Below the pieces are notes generated by a model that had not been told where the DNA came from, did not search any database, and worked only from the letters and a program-made list of their open reading frames with translations. Shown piece by piece: positions 60,458 to 63,483 of a DNA stretch of 63,483 bases (position 1 is its first letter; each line of letters opens with the position of its first letter). The position numbers and the translations under genes are program-made. Source of the stretch: Betaproteobacteria bacterium (GTDB taxonomy: Bacteria; Pseudomonadota; Gammaproteobacteria; Burkholderiales; JAEUOS01); NCBI GenBank assembly GCA_028292405.1, contig JAQGMJ010000024.1:1-63483 (forward strand), written 5' to 3'.

Positions 60458-61477
60458 ATGACCACCATCGACCGCCGCAAATTCTTGGCCGCCGCCGCAG
60501 GCACCGCCGGCCTTTCCGCCCTGCCGGTGCGCCGCGCGCGCGCCCAGGCCGCCGAATTCCAGTTGAAGTGGGCAACCAATTCGCCCATCACCTTCCCCAC
60601 CAACGTGCGTGCGCTGGAAGCCATCGAGCAGATTCGCGCCGACACCAAGGGCCGGGTCGACATCAAGCTGTTTCCGAACAACCAGTTGGGCGGCGACACC
60701 GACATGCTGTCGCAGACCCGCAGTGGCGCGATCGACATTTTCTGCCTCTCCGGCCTGATTTTGCAGTCTCTCGTTCCGCTAGCCGGAATCAACGGTCTGG
60801 CCTTCGCCTTCAAGGACTACGAGCACGTCTGGGCGGCGATGGACGGCGAACTGGGCGCCGAGGTGCGCGGGGCGATCGAAAAGGCCGGCCTGCATCCGCT
60901 GGAAAAGATGTTCGACAACGGCTACCGCAACATCACCTCCAGCACCAAGCCGATCAACACTGCCGCCGATCTCAAGGGCTTCAAGATCCGCGTGCCGGTG
61001 TCGCCGCTGTGGACCTCGATGTTCAAGGCCTTCGGCGCCTCGCCGGCGTCGATCAATTTCTCCGAGGTGTATTCCGCGCTGCAGACCAAGGTGGTCGAGG
61101 GCCAGGAAAACCCGCTGGCGCTGATCCAGATCGCCAAGCTCTACGAAGTGCAGAAGTACCTCTCGCTCACCGGCCATATGTGGGACGGCTTCTGGACCCT
61201 GATCAACGGCAAGCGCTGGGCCGGCATGCCCAAGGACATCCAGGAGATTCTCACCAAACGCATCAACGACGCCGCCGTCAAGCAGCGCGACGACCTGCGC
61301 CGCCTTTCCAATTCGGTGGAAATCGACCTGAAGAACAAAGGCATGATCATCAACAACCCGGACGGCGCCAGCTTCCGCAACGCGCTGAACAAGGCCGGCT
61401 TTTACGCCGACTGGAAGGGCAAGTTCGGCGCCGGCCCCTGGGCCAAGCTGGAAAAGTATTCCGGCAAGCTGGGCTGA
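60458..61477 (+). CDS. dctP: TRAP transporter periplasmic receptor (DctP)
   Basis: A 339-residue receptor with a twin-arginine signal, TTIDRRKFLAAAAGTAGLSA, so it is exported folded. Family motifs: FQLKWATNSPITFPTNVRAL, RVDIKLFPNNQLGGDTDMLS, SGAIDIFCLSGL, LKGFKIRVPVSPLWTSMFKA and YSALQTKVVEGQENPLALIQ with the ligand-binding Arg in KIRVPV. GGAGG precedes ATG 60458. Binds a carboxylate, delivered to the fused permease downstream. Confidence 0.93.
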   Translation: MTTIDRRKFLAAAAGTAGLSALPVRRARAQAAEFQLKWATNSPITFPTNVRALEAIEQIRADTKGRVDIKLFPNNQLGGDTDMLSQTRSGAIDIFCLSGLILQSLVPLAGINGLAFAFKDYEHVWAAMDGELGAEVRGAIEKAGLHPLEKMFDNGYRNITSSTKPINTAADLKGFKIRVPVSPLWTSMFKAFGASPASINFSEVYSALQTKVVEGQENPLALIQIAKLYEVQKYLSLTGHMWDGFWTLINGKRWAGMPKDIQEILTKRINDAAVKQRDDLRRLSNSVEIDLKNKGMIINNPDGASFRNALNKAGFYADWKGKFGAGPWAKLEKYSGKLG

Positions 61478-61594
61478 ACCTAGCGGTTCCCGGCCGCGCG
61501 GCGCGCGGGCCGGGCTTGTCCGTCCTGCGTTTTGGCAGGCCAGGCCGTGGTGCAGCCGTGGCTGTTTATCAGGGCATTTTTCCGGGGATGCAAG

Positions 61595-63483
61595 ATGATT
61601 GAAGGCCTGATGGGCGAAGCAGCGTCCGGCGCGGCCGCGCCGGGCAACGCCGACGCGAACCCGACCGCCACGAACCCGGTGCGCGGTGCATTCTTTCGCC
61701 GCTTCGACCGGGTCGTCGCGACGGTCACCGAAGTGCCGGCCGCGGTGCTGGTGTTGGCCGAGACCGTGATCCTGTTTGCCGGGGTGGTGGCGCGCTACGC
61801 CTTCAACGCGCCGCTTACCTGGTCGGACGAACTGGCCTCCATCCTGTTCCTCTGGCTGGCGATGCTGGGCAGCGTGATTGCGCTGCGGCGCGGCGAGCAC
61901 ATGCGCCTGACCACCTTTCTCAACCTGATGTCGCCGCCGCGCCGCGCCATGGTGGAGACTTTCAACACCTGCGTCGTGATCCTGTTCGTCGGCCTGTTGC
62001 TCTGGCCTTCGTACGAATACGTCGACGACCAGTGGGTGATCCTGTCGCCGGCGCTGGAGTGGCACGACAGCTTCCGGGTGGCAGCGGTGTGCCTGGGCGC
62101 CGTGCTGATGCTGCTGATCTCGCTGATGCAGTTGATCGAACGCACCAGTTGGAAGCAGGCGGCGGCCGTCGGCGCCCTGGTGGCGGTGGCCGCCGTCGGG
62201 CTCTGGTTCGCCAGGCCCTGGTTCGCGCCGCTGGGCAACCTCAACCTGGTGATTTTTTTCGGCGGCTTCGTCGGTACCTTCGTGCTGCTGGGCGTGCCGA
62301 TCGGCTTCGCTTTTGGCCTATCGGCCTTTGCTTATCTTTCGCTGACGACGCAAAATCCGCTGTCGGTGGTGGTCTCGCGCATGGACGAGGGCATGTCGCA
62401 CCTGCTGCTGCTGTCGGTGCCCCTGTTCGTTTTTCTCGGCGCGCTGATCGAGACCACGGGCCTGGCGCGCGCCATGGTCGACTTTCTCGCGTCGCTGATC
62501 GGCCATGTGAAGGGCGGCCTGCAATACGTGCTGCTGGGCGCGATGTACCTGGTCTCCGGCATCTCCGGCTCTAAGGCGGCGGACATGGCCGCGGTGGCGC
62601 CGGCGCTGTTTCCGGAAATGAAAAAGCGCGGCACCAAGGAGGGGGATCTGGTCGCCCTGCTTTCGGCATCGGGGGCGATGTCGGAAACCATTCCGCCTTC
62701 GCTGGTGCTGATCACCATCGGCGCGGTCACCGGCGTTTCAATCGCGGCACTGTTCACCGGCGGCCTGCTGCCGGCGGTGGTCGGCATGATCGCGCTGGGC
62801 GTGGTGGTGTATTTCCAGAGCCGCGGCGAAGACAACTCGAAAGTGCGCCGCGCCAACAAAAAGGAAATCGCAAAGGCCTTCGTTATCTCGATTCCCGCGC
62901 TGGCGCTGCCCCTGGTCATCCGCACGGTGGTGGTCGAGGGCGTGGCCACAGCGACCGAGGTGTCGAGCGTCGGCGTGATCTATACCTTCGTCGTCGGCCT
63001 GCTGGTGTATCGCCAGTTCAACTGGCGGCGCCTGTACCCGATGCTGGTGGACACCGCCTGCCTGTCGGGCGCGATCCTCTTCATCATCGGCTGCGCCACG
63101 GTGATGGCCTGGGCGCTGACGCAGTCGGGCTTTTCGCGCGCGCTGGTCGAGCTGATCACGGCCATGCCGGGCGGCGCCGCCGGCTTCATGGCGATTTCCA
63201 TCATTGTCTTCATCGTGCTGGGCTCGGTGCTGGAAGGCATCCCCGCCATCGTGCTGTTCGGGCCGCAGCTGTTACCGGAGGCGCGCGCGGTCGGCATCCA
63301 CGAGGTGCACTACGAGATGGTGGTGGTATTCGCCATGGGCCTGGGCCTGTGCGCCACGCCCTTCGGCGTCGGCTTTTACGCCGCCTGCGCGATCGGCCGG
63401 GTGGCGCCGGACCAGGCGATCTGGCGGGTCTGGCCGCACCTGGGCGCCCTGTTCGTCGCGCTGATCATCGTCGCCCTGATTCC
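61595..63483 (+). CDS. dctM: TRAP transporter fused permease DctQM, 3' end outside window
   Basis: At least 629 residues. Residues 40-200 are the four-helix small subunit DctQ (LVLAETVILFAGVVARYAFN, LTWSDELASILFLWLAMLG), then from about 215 the large DctM permease (GVPIGFAFGLSAFAYLSLTT, LFVFLGALIETTGLARAMVD, GISGSKAADMAAVAPALFPE, SASGAMSETIPPSLVLITIG). ATG 61595 follows dctP by 117 bases. The frame is open at the window end, where a few more segments are expected. The fused DctQM layout is common in TRAP systems and works with the Tat-exported DctP. Confidence 0.92.
   Translation, partial: MIEGLMGEAASGAAAPGNADANPTATNPVRGAFFRRFDRVVATVTEVPAAVLVLAETVILFAGVVARYAFNAPLTWSDELASILFLWLAMLGSVIALRRGEHMRLTTFLNLMSPPRRAMVETFNTCVVILFVGLLLWPSYEYVDDQWVILSPALEWHDSFRVAAVCLGAVLMLLISLMQLIERTSWKQAAAVGALVAVAAVGLWFARPWFAPLGNLNLVIFFGGFVGTFVLLGVPIGFAFGLSAFAYLSLTTQNPLSVVVSRMDEGMSHLLLLSVPLFVFLGALIETTGLARAMVDFLASLIGHVKGGLQYVLLGAMYLVSGISGSKAADMAAVAPALFPEMKKRGTKEGDLVALLSASGAMSETIPPSLVLITIGAVTGVSIAALFTGGLLPAVVGMIALGVVVYFQSRGEDNSKVRRANKKEIAKAFVISIPALALPLVIRTVVVEGVATATEVSSVGVIYTFVVGLLVYRQFNWRRLYPMLVDTACLSGAILFIIGCATVMAWALTQSGFSRALVELITAMPGGAAGFMAISIIVFIVLGSVLEGIPAIVLFGPQLLPEARAVGIHEVHYEMVVVFAMGLGLCATPFGVGFYAACAIGRVAPDQAIWRVWPHLGALFVALIIVALI

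Noticed and set aside
1..63483. CRISPR arrays, rRNA, tRNA, IS elements
   Set aside because: No regular spaced direct repeats, cloverleaf-like sequence, or transposase frame was recognised by eye.

Overview
The window is GC-rich chromosome from a betaproteobacterium, probably Burkholderiales or a related order. The pointers are several Bug/TctC-type receptors, the rimO-phaR-phaB-phaC polyhydroxybutyrate block, and the order pstSCAB-phoU-phoB-phoR. No rRNA, tRNA, CRISPR array or insertion sequence is visible. The window cuts a pilin gene at its left end and a TRAP permease gene at its right end.

Region by region. (1) 1-1187: two nearly identical type IV pilin genes with strong terminators. (2) 1236-5201 (minus): two TPR glycosyltransferase-like proteins and a methyltransferase. 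(3) 5519-17119: a surface-glycan island. It holds a VioA-type sugar aminotransferase, an acyl carrier protein, two FabH-like synthases, two Rieske oxygenases, a ketoreductase-like SDR, a NeuD/PglD-like acyltransferase, two paralogous CgeB-like glycosyltransferases and RfbB. Together these could make and attach an N-acylated 4-amino-4,6-dideoxyhexose, perhaps to the neighbouring pilin. (4) 17252-37580: a phosphate-starvation island. Eight PhoB-box-like promoters (7-4-7 half-sites) precede an Agt/PlcP-like lipid-remodelling pair, ppk, ppx, a PhoD-type phosphatase, an OlsB-like ornithine-lipid acyltransferase, sixA, an orphan periplasmic binding protein and pstS. The pst genes continue into phoU-phoB-phoR. 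A MmgE/PrpD gene and a Bug receptor without a visible Pho box lie inside.

(5) 37676-43094: a TerC-family gene behind a yybP-ykoY-type manganese riboswitch, then an MFS transporter, two Bug receptors and a frameshifted SDR. (6) 43236-47701: an accessory island of small minus-strand genes of mixed function. Five copies of a roughly 48-bp element separate them in a gene-cassette-like layout. An orphan phage terminase small subunit with a repeat-derived tail follows. (7) 47708-56949: MFS transporter, GNAT enzyme, LprI-like protein, glucose/sorbosone dehydrogenase-like protein, rimO, phaR, phaB, phaC and the queuosine-precursor transporter yhhQ. (8) 57020-63483: a catabolic-looking run of D-threonine-aldolase-like enzyme, alpha/beta hydrolase, RidA-like protein, SDR and a TRAP transporter with fused DctQM.

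How they fit together. The strongest theme is the phosphate response. PstSCAB/PhoU/PhoR would sense phosphate and PhoB would act on the boxes found here. The outputs would be scavenging (PhoD-type enzyme, Pst), polyphosphate turnover (Ppk, Ppx) and replacement of phospholipids with phosphorus-free lipids (PlcP/Agt, OlsB). Box assignments rest on sequence match and spacing only.
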